Positions 1 to 10,345 of a stretch of DNA of 64,000 bases are shown here, piece after piece. The stretch is from NCBI GenBank assembly GCA_001949185.1, contig BDGG01000001.1, forward strand, positions 8,750,721 to 8,814,720, read 5' to 3'. Origin of the DNA: Ramazzottius varieornatus (lineage: Eukaryota > Tardigrada > Eutardigrada > Parachela > Ramazzottiidae). Below the pieces are notes generated by a model. The model did no database searches. It was not told the origin of the DNA and saw only the letters and a list, made by a program, of their open reading frames with translations. Both the position numbers and the translations under genes were made by a program. The first letter of the stretch is position 1, and the number at the start of each line of letters is the position of its first letter.

Positions 1-113
1 GTGGAATATTAGCAGGAAAAACAGACCAGAATAGCATGACGGAAGTGGCTGGACATAATGTTCTGGCGAATTTGTTCCTAAAATTAAGGGCCTTTTGGGC
101 GGTTTATTTTTAC

Positions 114-1007
114 CTGAGGAAAGCTGCAGAGCGCGCTAAGGCTCCATGAGATGATGAAGAGGAAACGGGTGGAAGGCATTCCTCGGCCATATCCTCCTCG
201 AAGTAGCTGCCGCACTTCCAGTAGTTTGTCCAGTGCGATGGCCGTCATGTTGTGAGCAAGGGCGTACAGTCCGAAGACTCGCAAGAACTGAAGCACTCGG
301 CAGCCGAAATCGCCCCCGCGCCATTCGATGGTCAAACGCCAACCAATCTCGATCGGAATCGCAAAGAAACAGACAAACAGCTAAAAAAATATAATTTTAT
401 CGTTAGGAAAAAAAACCGTGCTCCCACTTTTCGCGGGAGAAATATGTGGGGCTTCTGCCAACAATGTCGTCATTGTGATTTTTCAAGTGGCGCATGTTAT
501 GTAATTGACCGGAAGAGTGCGCCACTTAGGGAACAATATGGTCCTTTCAAGTGGCGCACTTTTCCAGCCAATAAACTGACAACATGCGCCACCTGAAATC
601 AATCTCGCCGAATGTTGGTGGCCGAGGTTCCAGATGACCTCGGACTTTTGCGGATTACTTACATTGGCGGTGACAATGTGAATCAGATGAACGTGGGTTT
701 TTCCATGATGATTCTTTCCAGCTCGGCGAAAACACCGGACGAACATGTAGCAGTTGGCCAAGATGCCAAAGACCAGTATGGCCGAATAAACAACGACGGT
801 ATAGTCGTGCGTCGGTTGGACGAGGTCCATCAGGTCGATGGACTCTTCTATGGCCACGCCATTACGGCGAATAGTCGTCAGGTTCTTGGACAAGACAATA
901 TGAGCGATTCCGTCTTGTGTGGTGGAAACAAGAGGGGTTCCGGCAGGCGCTCTCTCCCTACTATGCTCCTTTGCAGCTAGCTCAAGCCATGGTCCAGTGC
1001 TCGACAT
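114..1007 (-). CDS. GnRH/AKH/corazonin-type peptide GPCR, N-terminal two coding exons (partial)
   Basis: Class A G-protein-coupled receptor, expected in the plasma membrane. Exon 1 is 1007..663 (115 codons, phase 0 donor GTAAGT) and exon 2 is 380..114 (89 codons, donor GTAAAA); the remaining exons lie beyond the left edge. The protein begins with an extracellular tail of about 70 residues containing an NLT glycosylation site, then TM1 (VVYSAILVFGILANCYMFV), TM2 (HLIHIVTANLFVCFFAIP) and TM3. The stretch IPIEIGWRLTIEW, then GCRVLQFLRVFGLY, is the signature of the gonadotropin-releasing hormone/adipokinetic hormone/corazonin receptor group (family knowledge). Two usual class A residues differ: the TM2 aspartate is Asn (TAN for the usual AD) and the DRY arginine is Lys (ALDKL). 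The single visible intron holds a two-dyad palindromic repeat. The exact ligand class is inferred. Confidence 0.72.
481..610. repeat. Palindromic repeat P, locus 1 (two dyads)
   Basis: Dyads at 484-528 and 548-594, inside GPCR intron 1. The right outer arm is reduced to AATCTCGCCGA. Confidence 0.85.
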
Positions 1008-2028
1008 ATTAATAATTTCGCTATTTTGCCGGGTATAGGATTCCCATCCGGTTAGTTAGCGGCACGATGGTGACAGACTCGTTGGTGTAGTGCGTCAATA
1101 ATACTATGTCATCAAAGAACAAGACGTCGCACCCTTATCGATGTAGTCAGCTCTCCGATTTCCCTTATTACGCGTTCAACACGCGGGTGGCTTACGGATA
1201 ATTCACCGTGAGCTGATTGTAGATTCACAGTTAAGAGTGAGTCACACACTTGGCTGAAGGCCTCTCTTAGAATTGTGAAGCGAAAAAGAGGAGGGTAATG
1301 AGAAAAGTGGAAATGGCAAGTGAGGAGGAACTTGAACTCATCGACAGATGAAGTTCCGTGTTATTGTGAGCACCTTCCAGCGCGATCATCATCGTTATAA
1401 TGTTAACTCTCGGTGGGAGGTTCACTGCAGCAAATGGAAAGAGGCGTACGACGGAAGCAAGTCTGTCGCAGTCCCTGACCGAGCTCTGATTACATGACCT
1501 ATACGCCAGTAAAGGCCGGTCCCTCATAGCCTGCCTTATGCAACGGGGCAACCATCTGGCTGCCGGTACAAGATACGTACCGATGGCTCAGGAAGAGTAT
1601 CGGTATACAGCAGGGAATGTTTTCCCAAGTGGCGCAAGTTTTCACTGTTATTGGCTGGATGAGTGCGCCACTTGGGAAGACGATGTGGTTGAGTTTGATT
1701 GTTTTACCAAGTGGCGCACGCTCGTGGCATTACTGACTGGAAGTGTGCGCCACTTGGACAAAGGACCTTCCCTTTTCCTTTTGCGGTGCTCCCATCTGGG
1801 TACATACTGTTGTTACCAGGAGGGAATATTAGATTGGGTGTTGCGTGTCGGCTCAGCGCGGAAAAAAGGAATCACGCTCTGCCGGCTGACAGGAGAAAAC
1901 AAGGGAAGGAAGCAAAGGTCGTTGCACATTTAGTCAACCGCTGCGGACTTGGAAGGTTTTACACTCTAGCTTACTCATGCTTCAATGACTCGCTCTAGTA
2001 TCACGCGAAAAATATTTATCGAGAGAAC
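1008..2028. other. Non-coding stretch upstream of the GPCR
   Basis: No open reading frame here has splice or family support. It should contain the GPCR promoter and any 5' untranslated exons, which I cannot locate. One palindromic repeat locus (1615-1770) is the only clear structure. Confidence 0.5.
1615..1770. repeat. Palindromic repeat P, locus 2 (two dyads)
   Basis: Dyads at 1623-1676 and 1706-1757, joined by a spacer with GAGTTTGATTGTTTTACC. Intergenic. Confidence 0.85.
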
Positions 2029-2968
2029 ACTAAGGCTGGGTACATTTAGTCGACAGGGTCGTTATGAGTGACGAGGTCGTTACGAAGGACTTCGTAGACT
2101 TTGTGAACGCTTAAAGAAAGCTAGTGTGTGTGGTAGACGAGATTTCAGTCAACCACACGGTAAGCCACAATATTTTGACGAACCAGCGTTCACAAAGTAC
2201 GGTGGCAGATGCGATCAACCCAGCAATCGCAACCTTGCTAGTTAATTTCCGGCTTTGCTTTGCAGCTGCAAATTTTATTCTCTCATCCGTCCTCAGAAAC
2301 ATAGTCTTCCTTTCCGCTTTTCGTCTCGGTATTTCTCTTGTATTGTCTGGAAAACGTGGACGCGCTGCGATAGATCAAGAAGATGTAGAATCCGTTGAGA
2401 GAAATCCTTTCACTCCTGCCACAGCGCAGTTCTTGAGGATCATAAAGGCTGGTTCTGCTGCGGCGGAAGTTCGGCTATTGGACAGCTCACTGAGATTATC
2501 GGGCTCGGGCGGACGAAGAGATGATATCAGGGCCAACAAGAAACCCTCACTGGATCAAACTGATCATTAGAAAGCTCCATCCTTAAGTCAGAAGAGGTCA
2601 CAGGAGAAAAAAGAGAGCTCGGTGGAGACTGGAGAGAACAAAACGCACTACGAGGAATACTCTCAAGTGCTGGGTAGGAAGCTACTAGCCTTTCTTGGCT
2701 AGTAGCTGTGGAAGGCGCTTTATAATGGAGTTGGTTGGCTACGCTGGTTGCCTACCCCCATGCGTTCATAAAGTCGACGTAGTATGCAACAAGGTTAGTT
2801 GAAACGTGGTTGAAATGACTCATCTCATAATTTGTCGACCTTGTGAACGATTTTTGGGTTGTTATGTGCTACCCACGTCTGGGTTTGAAATAATCGCCCT
2901 TGTGAACGCAGGTTCATCATCATTTTCACAACGAGTAGCCTACCACTAAATGAACCCGGCCTAAGCAT
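2029..2968. mobile_element. Candidate non-autonomous terminal-inverted-repeat element, about 0.94 kb
   Basis: The left end (2029-2050, CTAAGGCTGGGTACATTTAGT) and the reverse complement of the right end (2945-2966) agree at 17 of 20 positions around AGGC-GGGT-CATTTAGT. Subterminal sequence repeats the motif CTTGTGAACG or TTTGTGAACG near both ends, and GTCGAC occurs at both ends. No transposase frame is convincing; a 148-codon frame at 2124-2570 has no recognisable motif. I did not find a clear target-site duplication. A similar end, CACTAAGGCTGGATCATT, recurs near 49107. Confidence 0.45.
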
Positions 2969-4781
2969 AGATACCCCGTCATATGTATGATCCGTCTAGT
3001 CTTTATTGCATGTACAGTATACGTAATCGACATCAGAATATTGCTCGGACGGCAGGATATTATTGTTTGGAAACCTTTTAGGCAAATGGGTAGCGTCAAA
3101 CAGAAACCTAAAATCTCACAAGAATTCCAAAAACCGCTTTTCTTAGCCCATCTTGAAGAGAGGAAAGTTTGAAGTTTGGTTATACCATGCCAAAGACCGC
3201 TGGTAAAGAAAACAGAAACTCGATTTTCTAAAAATCTGAATAAATATAAGGTTCTGAAAAATTTAGGGATTTAGGGTCTCTGTTCGAGGCTACCCCATAT
3301 GTTGTATTTACGGAGATATCCGTGGTATTTTATCTGAGTCACAATTTGGGCGGCTAAGATCCTATAGGCTGCTGTGCGCGGAAGTGAGGGCGCAGGTCGG
3401 GTTTCCTTCCATACAGCTATCAGATTAACCAGGAGCAGACCGTCTTTCCCTACTAAACAAGCTGGGGAAGACAGTCAGTTTCCACATGGAAATTGGCAGC
3501 AGCTGAACATTCGATTCTTGTAATCGGATGTTTTTCACTTTGGGCAGCTGCGCACTCTTCTTCCCAAACGGGTCGCGGCAAATTGAGCAGAGGCGGCCAC
3601 CTGTGATCGTTAGATCAGACCAAAGGGAGTCCCTAAGGTGGATACAGTCGTGCAGAAGTTGATTCTAATTGCCTCTTCCAACCCAAGGTACATTGCGGTA
3701 TCGGGAACCAAGTTCCAATTAATTATTTAATTCTCCAAAGATGAGAGGAGGCAGTATCAGAGTACGCATTGTCGATTAGTTTGTCGTGCGATGAGGCAAA
3801 GCGGCATTCTTCTGACAAGACATCCGATCATAACAGGATAGGCCATTTATTGGAAGACTCGTGCAATGTCACATGGCACCTCTCTAGCAAATTTGGCTGA
3901 CCGACAAATTAATGCCAATTTGGCTATACAACCAACCCTTCAACTTAACCTAGTTCACGTCTGCCCTGATGAAGAAGTACAACAAGGAAACCTTGCATTC
4001 AAACGCAGGGAAATCTTTTCCGATGGAAAGACAAAGTTCATGTCTGCGATTGGTAATTCAGTGAGCGCGCGGCATCTTGGTCAAAATTCGCCCAAGGAAG
4101 ACCTACCAGTGGCACTCTTTCTGTTAGTGGGTCGACGGGCAAAAGAAATGCTTGTACAATGAAGCGCTTCAGACAGCACCTCCTCCCGCCCGAATGCTTT
4201 CATGACTGAAGGAAAGGACGTCAAAACAACTTCCCGCATGAAAGTTGATAACTAAACAGCGCTCTCTTAATTCCGTCCTGTTTACCACCAACGCCACTGC
4301 AACGCGGCGCGCGGGCAACCGGAAGTCAATTCATGGTCTGTGACTGCATTAAGGCTTTGTGTACGTGTAGCATTATTCTTGTGATGTGATAATGATGATG
4401 GCTACAGATTTGTCACTAATGTACGGTATGCCGGGAAGGCCACCACGCAGCGCCAATTCCTTCTCGTTGCCCTCCCTTGGCCGCCCTTCTCTCTTTCCAG
4501 CCTGATGCAGCATGTAGGACCCAGCTGTCAAGAGCGGAAATGACAGCCTTGGGAAACAAGGAAGGCACCATGTCCAGGAGCAAGTCAAGCAGTTGACGAC
4601 GGCACAGAGAAAGAAAGCCGGCTAGAGATTAGCGGAGATGCTACAAAAGGGGGTTACATCCGTCTCTTCTACACATCTCAAAAACTCGTCGGTCACGACC
4701 TTATCAGCAATTCTGTCAGTGCAATAAGAAGGCATCGAAGAGGCGTATCATTGAGGGAGGACAGGATGGTAGATGGATCAT
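2969..4781. other. Intergenic stretch without recognisable genes
   Basis: Only short frames without splice partners or motifs occur here, for example 3866-4162. I see no palindromic repeat P in this 1.8 kb, one of its longest gaps in the window. Confidence 0.5.
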
Positions 4782-7700
4782 CTATCCATTGAGCTTAGCT
4801 TGTACTAGGCGCATCTTGATGACATCGTTGGCCGTTAATTGCTGCGGCTCGTAGACCACCACTTCTTCCTCCTCCTCCTCGTCCAAGACTTGGCCTCGTC
4901 CATCTTCGTTAGTGTTGGACCTCACTGGCTCCAAACTGTCGGCATTCCTCGCTAGCCAGTTTTCCGTGCTCAAGTAAACTTTCCTCAAGTGGCCCTTAGC
5001 ACCGTCGCTGCTCCTTTGGTACCCGCTAGTGAACTTCGACCGGCTACCCTCCCACTTCACCTTAGATGAACGCCAAACCAAAGAGCCTAAACATCAAAAC
5101 CAAGATCTTAAAAACACACATCAAATCGGAAAGTAAAAATAACTACAATGTTATGTGGCAGGCTCGGCAAACAGACTCGGCAAGATCTTTTCTGGCAGTG
5201 GCGCACTCGTCCAGCCATTAACACTGAAGAAGTGCGCCGCTTGGCGAAAGAATCTTGTCGAGCTGCTAATTTTGCATAAAATGAGATCAACTTTACGCTG
5301 TTGGCCTTTGGTCAGCAGTCTCTTGGAGAAGTTCCTCTGAGTGTCCATTCTACGTCGAAGGTGCCTTTTTCTCTTGAGGTTCTTCTGATAGACGTCGCTG
5401 AGTCTGTCTAGTTGATGGCTGGGGCGGACATTGTTATCGAGGCTGATGGAAGTCTCGACCAGTGACGCCTCCTGTCCCTCCTCATCCCTTCCAGGTCCAC
5501 TTTCCACATTTCTGCGAGCGGAAGTGCGACTTAAGGTCGACATGGCTTGGAAGACAGCTTTGTGGACCGCCAGTCGACGACTTTGAGCAGCTGCTTCTTC
5601 TACACAGACAAAAACAACATCTGGAAACTAAAACAGCCAGCAAACACAACGAGACTCTTTTCCCAAGTGGCGCAGCTTTGCTGTGCTGTTGGTTGGAAGC
5701 ATGCGCCACTCAGAGGAGCAATCTCGCCAAGTTTGATTACTTTCCCAAGTGGCGCACGTCTTCGGTGTCTATATATTGAAGCGTGCGCCGCTTTTAGAAA
5801 GAGTCATGATGGGATTGTTTGCGTAGTTCCTGTCTCAGTTATTCTCTGTTTACTTTTAATTTATTTTCTGTTGTTCAACTTGAACTAAAAAATGTTTATG
5901 TTGAATTCAATCAGCAAGAAAAAACATTGGGTAAGTGAATAGGAATAATGGGGACAATCTTACGAGCTTCACGGACAAGGACCCGCTGGGTTTCAGGGAT
6001 CATGGCGCCGTAGACCATGGCGGCCACGAAGGTCTCTCGTTCTTGTTGGTTCAGTCTGCCAGCAGCAAGAAAACGCATCAGCAATGAAGCCTGTAAGTGG
6101 ACAAAGTGGAAGTGGGCAGTCATTACTTACGCAAACTGTAAACTATCACGGGCTTTCATCACTTGTTTTCTGGCGTTCTTCTCCATGGTGCTTTGTGCTT
6201 CTGCACTCACGAAACGCTCCATTCTTACAATGGCAGATTCGGCGGTACGTCGTGCCGAAAAGCGGTGGCCAGCTTGAAACTGTATGGGACAAAGAAAAGA
6301 ATACGGCACGATGAATATGCCGTGGGTAAAAAACTCCAATTCACCTGGTAGCAGGTTAACCATTACAAAGTTTCAGAAAATTTTAAGAATAGAAAGATCG
6401 GTTGTAAACTCTGGTTGATATTTTCGTGATATTCTTGAGAGTTTTGAGAGTTGAATATTACAACTGGTTTTTAATTGCGGACCTGTTGAACAGTTCGCTC
6501 TGTTTCACAGCGCCGTCTGTATTCCTGTTGGCGTCTTCCGGCTTCCTGTGCTTCGCGCATCCTACGTTGGGTCTCGGCATACCTTCTCAGGCGGTCAATC
6601 TTTGTCAGTTCGATATGGCGTGACAGCTCCAGATGCTTTTCTTGGAGAATCTTGGTACCGCGTTCCGCTTCGATGCAGCTCAAAAAACTGTCGATGAAGC
6701 GGCACTACAAAGAATAAATCAACAAAAGCCAAACTTCAAAAGACTCTCACTTGACGGAGTAATATGGAGTTGATATTTTGAAAGTAAAGTGATATTTCCT
6801 TTTGTTGAAGATTTCAGCGACTTACTCTGTATTGATAGAAGAGCAGCACTCGGGCCTGATTGCGGTACTCCACGTAACGCCTGCTCATTTCCGTCTTGGC
6901 TTGAGCGGTCAATGCCACGTTGCTCAAGACCTCATCGATCAAGTTCTGCTTTAGCTCCGTTCCCTTCTGGATCTATGGTAAACATACGATAAGATTCACC
7001 CATCAAAGCGTCACTCGGCATTCGCTCATTCAAGTAAATCATGATTGAAAGCTCGGCATACTCGTACAGGATTATTTTCCAAAGTGACGCACACATTCAT
7101 TGTTATAGACTGGACGCGTGCGCCACTGGAAAAAACGATCTCACCGAGCTTGTCTTTCCAAGCGGCGCACTGTCATTGGCTGGAAGCGTGCGCCACTTGA
7201 GAAATCTTGCCGTGTTTATTTGTTTATGACCCGTATTTAACAAATGGAACAAGCGAGTAGAAATGGAGGTATTTGAATGTTAAACATCTTCAACCTCGGT
7301 TTCTGTTCGTGTCTTTACTGTCTGCTCTAACAATGGATTAGACAGGGACCCTGGCGTCCCTGTGAGAGCAGTGGGAATGCAGTATCATATTCGGGGAAAT
7401 ATACCTTTTTCTGTATTCCTCGACCACGAACGACTTTCTGGATAATGACAGCTGCTCGGAAGGCGGAAAGTCTGTCCATGTCAATGGGGGTAACACGTAA
7501 CATGTCCAACCTTCTCTTGCTTGGCGGTACTGGTCGTAATAAGGCAGGTGGTAATTGTTTTTTTCGGTGGTTGTTCAAGTCCACCGTCGAAACTCCATAA
7601 TCCTTTTCTATAAAGGGAAAAACATTCAAAACCAAAGGAATATATAATAATGGCCGGACAGAATTTCTAAAGAAAAGATGAAGAATATACATGGAGAACA

Positions 7701-9991
7701 AAAATCTAATGGAGTTCGTAAAATCAAAGCTGGCTGCGCAAAAAATTAGTTTACCGTCGACAGTGAAGGAAATATGGTCAAAGCGCGCCGCTTCTTTATA
7801 CTTCCTTTTGATATAGCCCTTGGGCCCATAGATGGACTGCCGCAAGGGCAAGTAGATGTCGGCTCGCAAGTGTCCAGGTTGTAAATTGCCAAAGACTTGG
7901 GAGTAGCCTTCCCATGTGTCCATGTAAAAGTCCGGCTGGTTGTCCCATGTCAAACCAGCCACAATATCCCCTTTCCTCTGAAACGGTACGTAGCGTCGAG
8001 CTTCCCAGTCAAAGACTTCGGGTACTTGGCGCAAGAGCTGGGCGTCAGGCGGGTGTGTCTGCCACAGCGACATCTTCCGACCGGTCATCCGCTTCGTCCA
8101 CTGGTGGAACCGCCGCCCTATCAACATCAAATATCTTCATATCTTATTGAAATTTCTCCATTACTTTTGCCCTCTACACTTGAAATTCTTCAAAAACGTT
8201 TGTTGTTTCTCCACGAAATACTTCTGGAATATCGGTGTAAAATAAAACGAAATAAGTATATGGGTGAGAGTTTGGCATACGGATTTGACATGATCGGTTC
8301 CCGGGTGTCGCACGCCTGCAGTGTTTTCGGCTGGCGGCGTGCGTCACTTGACAAAAGGATCTTATGGGGTTTGTGTGCCGAGGCCTCAGTTAGTTCTTCT
8401 TCCTTATACATTTCAGAGAGGTAAAAATTGTGATGGAGATAGGACTTACATACATATGTTGACATCGTACCAGACAGTGGCCATTTCTTGGTTGAAGCGT
8501 TCATCTTCACTCTTTACCAGCGCTTTCTGCGCTTCGCTAGTCCGATAACGCAGGTAGTCCTGGCTGTTCTGGATACATGCTTTAAAGGAGCGAAATCTGT
8601 TGTTCATAGCTCTACAAAAGAAGAAATCCTTGACACCGTAAAAGAAACTGGCAAGGACAGCTGCTACTGACTCTTGAATTTCATCGCCCAAAAAGGCCCA
8701 CTTGTCCTTTTCCAACTCCTGGAAATGCTTCGTCTGTTTATAGGGGTCTTCAGCCGAGGCAATGGACAGCTTGGCAATGTCCTGCCTCATTTTCTGCCGC
8801 TGGACACCACGTTCAATCAGCGCCCTGGTCTTTTCCGTAAAGGGCTGGGCGTGTTGGGGGTAGATGGTGTCGAAGTCCTGGAAGGCCTGGCGCAGCTTGT
8901 CGCCCAGCTCAGTGGGCAGTGTCTGCGCCGACTGTGTGCGGTAGATGGTCTGACAGCCGACACTGCGTGTCTCCACTTCAGCGGGCAGGTGGTCCTTCTG
9001 CTCGTCGGTGCGCGAGACGTTGTGCGGGTCGAGGCGCGTCTCTTTGTCTATGTCGAAGTAGCGAGCGGGCCCCAGGTGGTCGTTGGGTAGGTGAGGCCGC
9101 TGGTAACTCTGCCAGCGGTCCGTGCCGCGCGCTCTAACGAGCAGGTTCTGCACCGGCGCATCTTTAGGCCTGCCAACCAGCAATAAGAGTCCTTGTTATT
9201 ATAATCATATGTGGCTTATTCGAGCTATGAAAGAAGGATTTGACTGTACTTGGGATATCCATAGTCCACGTGACTTGGATAGCTGAGGTTGTCGCGCGCT
9301 TGGTAATATCCGGCAGCGAACTTGGGCAAGCAACTGAACATGTAAGGGAAAACTGGTACATATACCTGTCAAAAAACAACGAGACACCGTTTTGTCAGAG
9401 AAATTAAATATGATGTTATACAACCGCTGTCAGAAAGTCGCCACATCGATGCTGCCTATATCGCGTCACGATGCCATTTGACGAAACACAAAAAGTGATG
9501 TGTAGTGAATCTGAGCTGCCTGACGGAATCCTCTTACAGTCATTTTCCGGAATCTAATCGTTGTGATAAAAGTCATGGGACTAAAAAGGTGGGCGAAACG
9601 CCACATTTTTCCACCTTCTATTCTGGCAACCTTCTTCAAAGTTTGAACTGTTGGCTACAGGCTGGAAAAAAGAATGCTTCCCCATAAGGCTATCCTAGCG
9701 ATTTGGCAAATAATCAGGAGTGGCGCTTCATGATAGGCGTATTTAATTATTCATCTACAGTATAAACGCAGCAGCGTACCAAATGGCAAGCTTGACTTTT
9801 GGCCTGGACCTTGCTCTTGAGGTAGAATCGCTGGCTGCTGCAATGGCTGATGGGATCTGCAAAAAAGCAAGAGACAGTTGGCAAGTGGCACAAGGAATAA
9901 AGTTGGACTGTCAATCCTGCTTACCGTACAGGAAGTCCAGTGGGCGTTCCCTGGTGGCGCGTCCGAAATGGTGCTGCGCCATCGTCGTCAT
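4782..9991 (-). CDS. CFAP91: Cilia- and flagella-associated protein 91 (CFAP91/MAATS1)
   Basis: Axonemal scaffold protein tied to the calmodulin- and spoke-associated complex at the radial-spoke base of motile cilia (family knowledge). Twelve exons: 9991..9925, 9856..9780, 9365..9250, 9169..8454, 8117..7755, 7607..7405, 6972..6826, 6704..6483, 6279..6131, 6055..5964, 5599..5297, 5086..4782; phases close to 919 residues against about 767 in human. Matching landmarks in order: RPLDFLYDP at the N-terminus, VPVFPYMFSCL, VGCQTIYRTQ, KWAFLGDEIQ, an IQ-like calmodulin site (AVIIQKVVRGRGIQ), RRMREAQEAGRRQ, a basic coiled-coil region and REAQEAAAQSRR. The extra length is mostly a C-terminal exon with a run of six Glu. 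The start was chosen because MTTMAQ leads directly into the conserved block. It lies 355 nt downstream of CAD on the same strand. Four introns carry palindromic repeats. Confidence 0.82.
5161..5265. repeat. Palindromic repeat P, locus 3 (one dyad, full outer arms)
   Basis: Single dyad at 5195-5243 with outer arms GGCTCGGCAAACAGACT and CTTGTCGAGCTGC, in CFAP91 intron 11. A good single-unit example. Confidence 0.85.
5637..5800. repeat. Palindromic repeat P, locus 4 (two dyads)
   Basis: Dyads at 5662-5710 and 5745-5792, in CFAP91 intron 10. Confidence 0.85.
7050..7227. repeat. Palindromic repeat P, locus 5 (two dyads)
   Basis: Dyads at 7080-7129 and 7157-7200 with recognisable outer arms (AAGCTCGGCA; CTTGCCGTGTTTATTTG), in CFAP91 intron 6. 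Confidence 0.83.
8262..8385. repeat. Palindromic repeat P, locus 6 (one diverged dyad)
   Basis: Dyad at 8303-8350, with GTGTCGCACGCC opposite GGCGTGCGTCACTTG; arms eroded. CFAP91 intron 4. Confidence 0.7.
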
Positions 9992-10345
9992 GTTGGCTAG
10001 CGGATGGCAGTTATCCAACGGAACCCTGACGGGCTCTAGCACAGCACTTTACTCCATCTCACACAACACTCACACAAGTGTCGCTATGGTAAAACAACTT
10101 CCGGCCTCATGGCCCGGAAATAAAGCTAGAAGAAATGCACAGCCATATCTTATCCAATAAAAGTATGGTATCACCTCTAACGATCAAGAAGTAGCAGAAT
10201 ATTCGTTGCAGCAGTAGAAAAAATAAAAAGCGATTAAAAAGGGAATGATCTCCATGGAAACAAGCAGCCAGTTCTACGCGGCCTTCTGCTTAGTATCCAC
10301 AGAAGGAAAGATTAGATATATTGATATATTTCGCCGCCTCATAGG

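Noticed and set aside
1538-1998. Plus-strand frames of 99-131 codons over repeat P locus 2
   Set aside because: Their sequence is translated palindrome; similar frames recur at many P loci because the repeat lacks stops.
2124-2570. 148-codon plus-strand frame inside the terminal-inverted-repeat candidate
   Set aside because: No motif, no splice signals and low similarity to any transposase pattern I know; its length is possible by chance.
8600-8690. An extra intron inside CFAP91 exon 4 (GTAGCA...TTTGTAG, 56 nt)
   Set aside because: Removing 56 nt breaks the frame that continues correctly on both sides, so I kept the exon whole; the in-frame insert is a minor oddity.
9870-10345. Operon-like linkage of CAD and CFAP91 (355 nt apart, same strand)
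   Set aside because: Short same-strand gaps occur throughout this compact region, and no trans-splice acceptor with outron features stands out before CFAP91.
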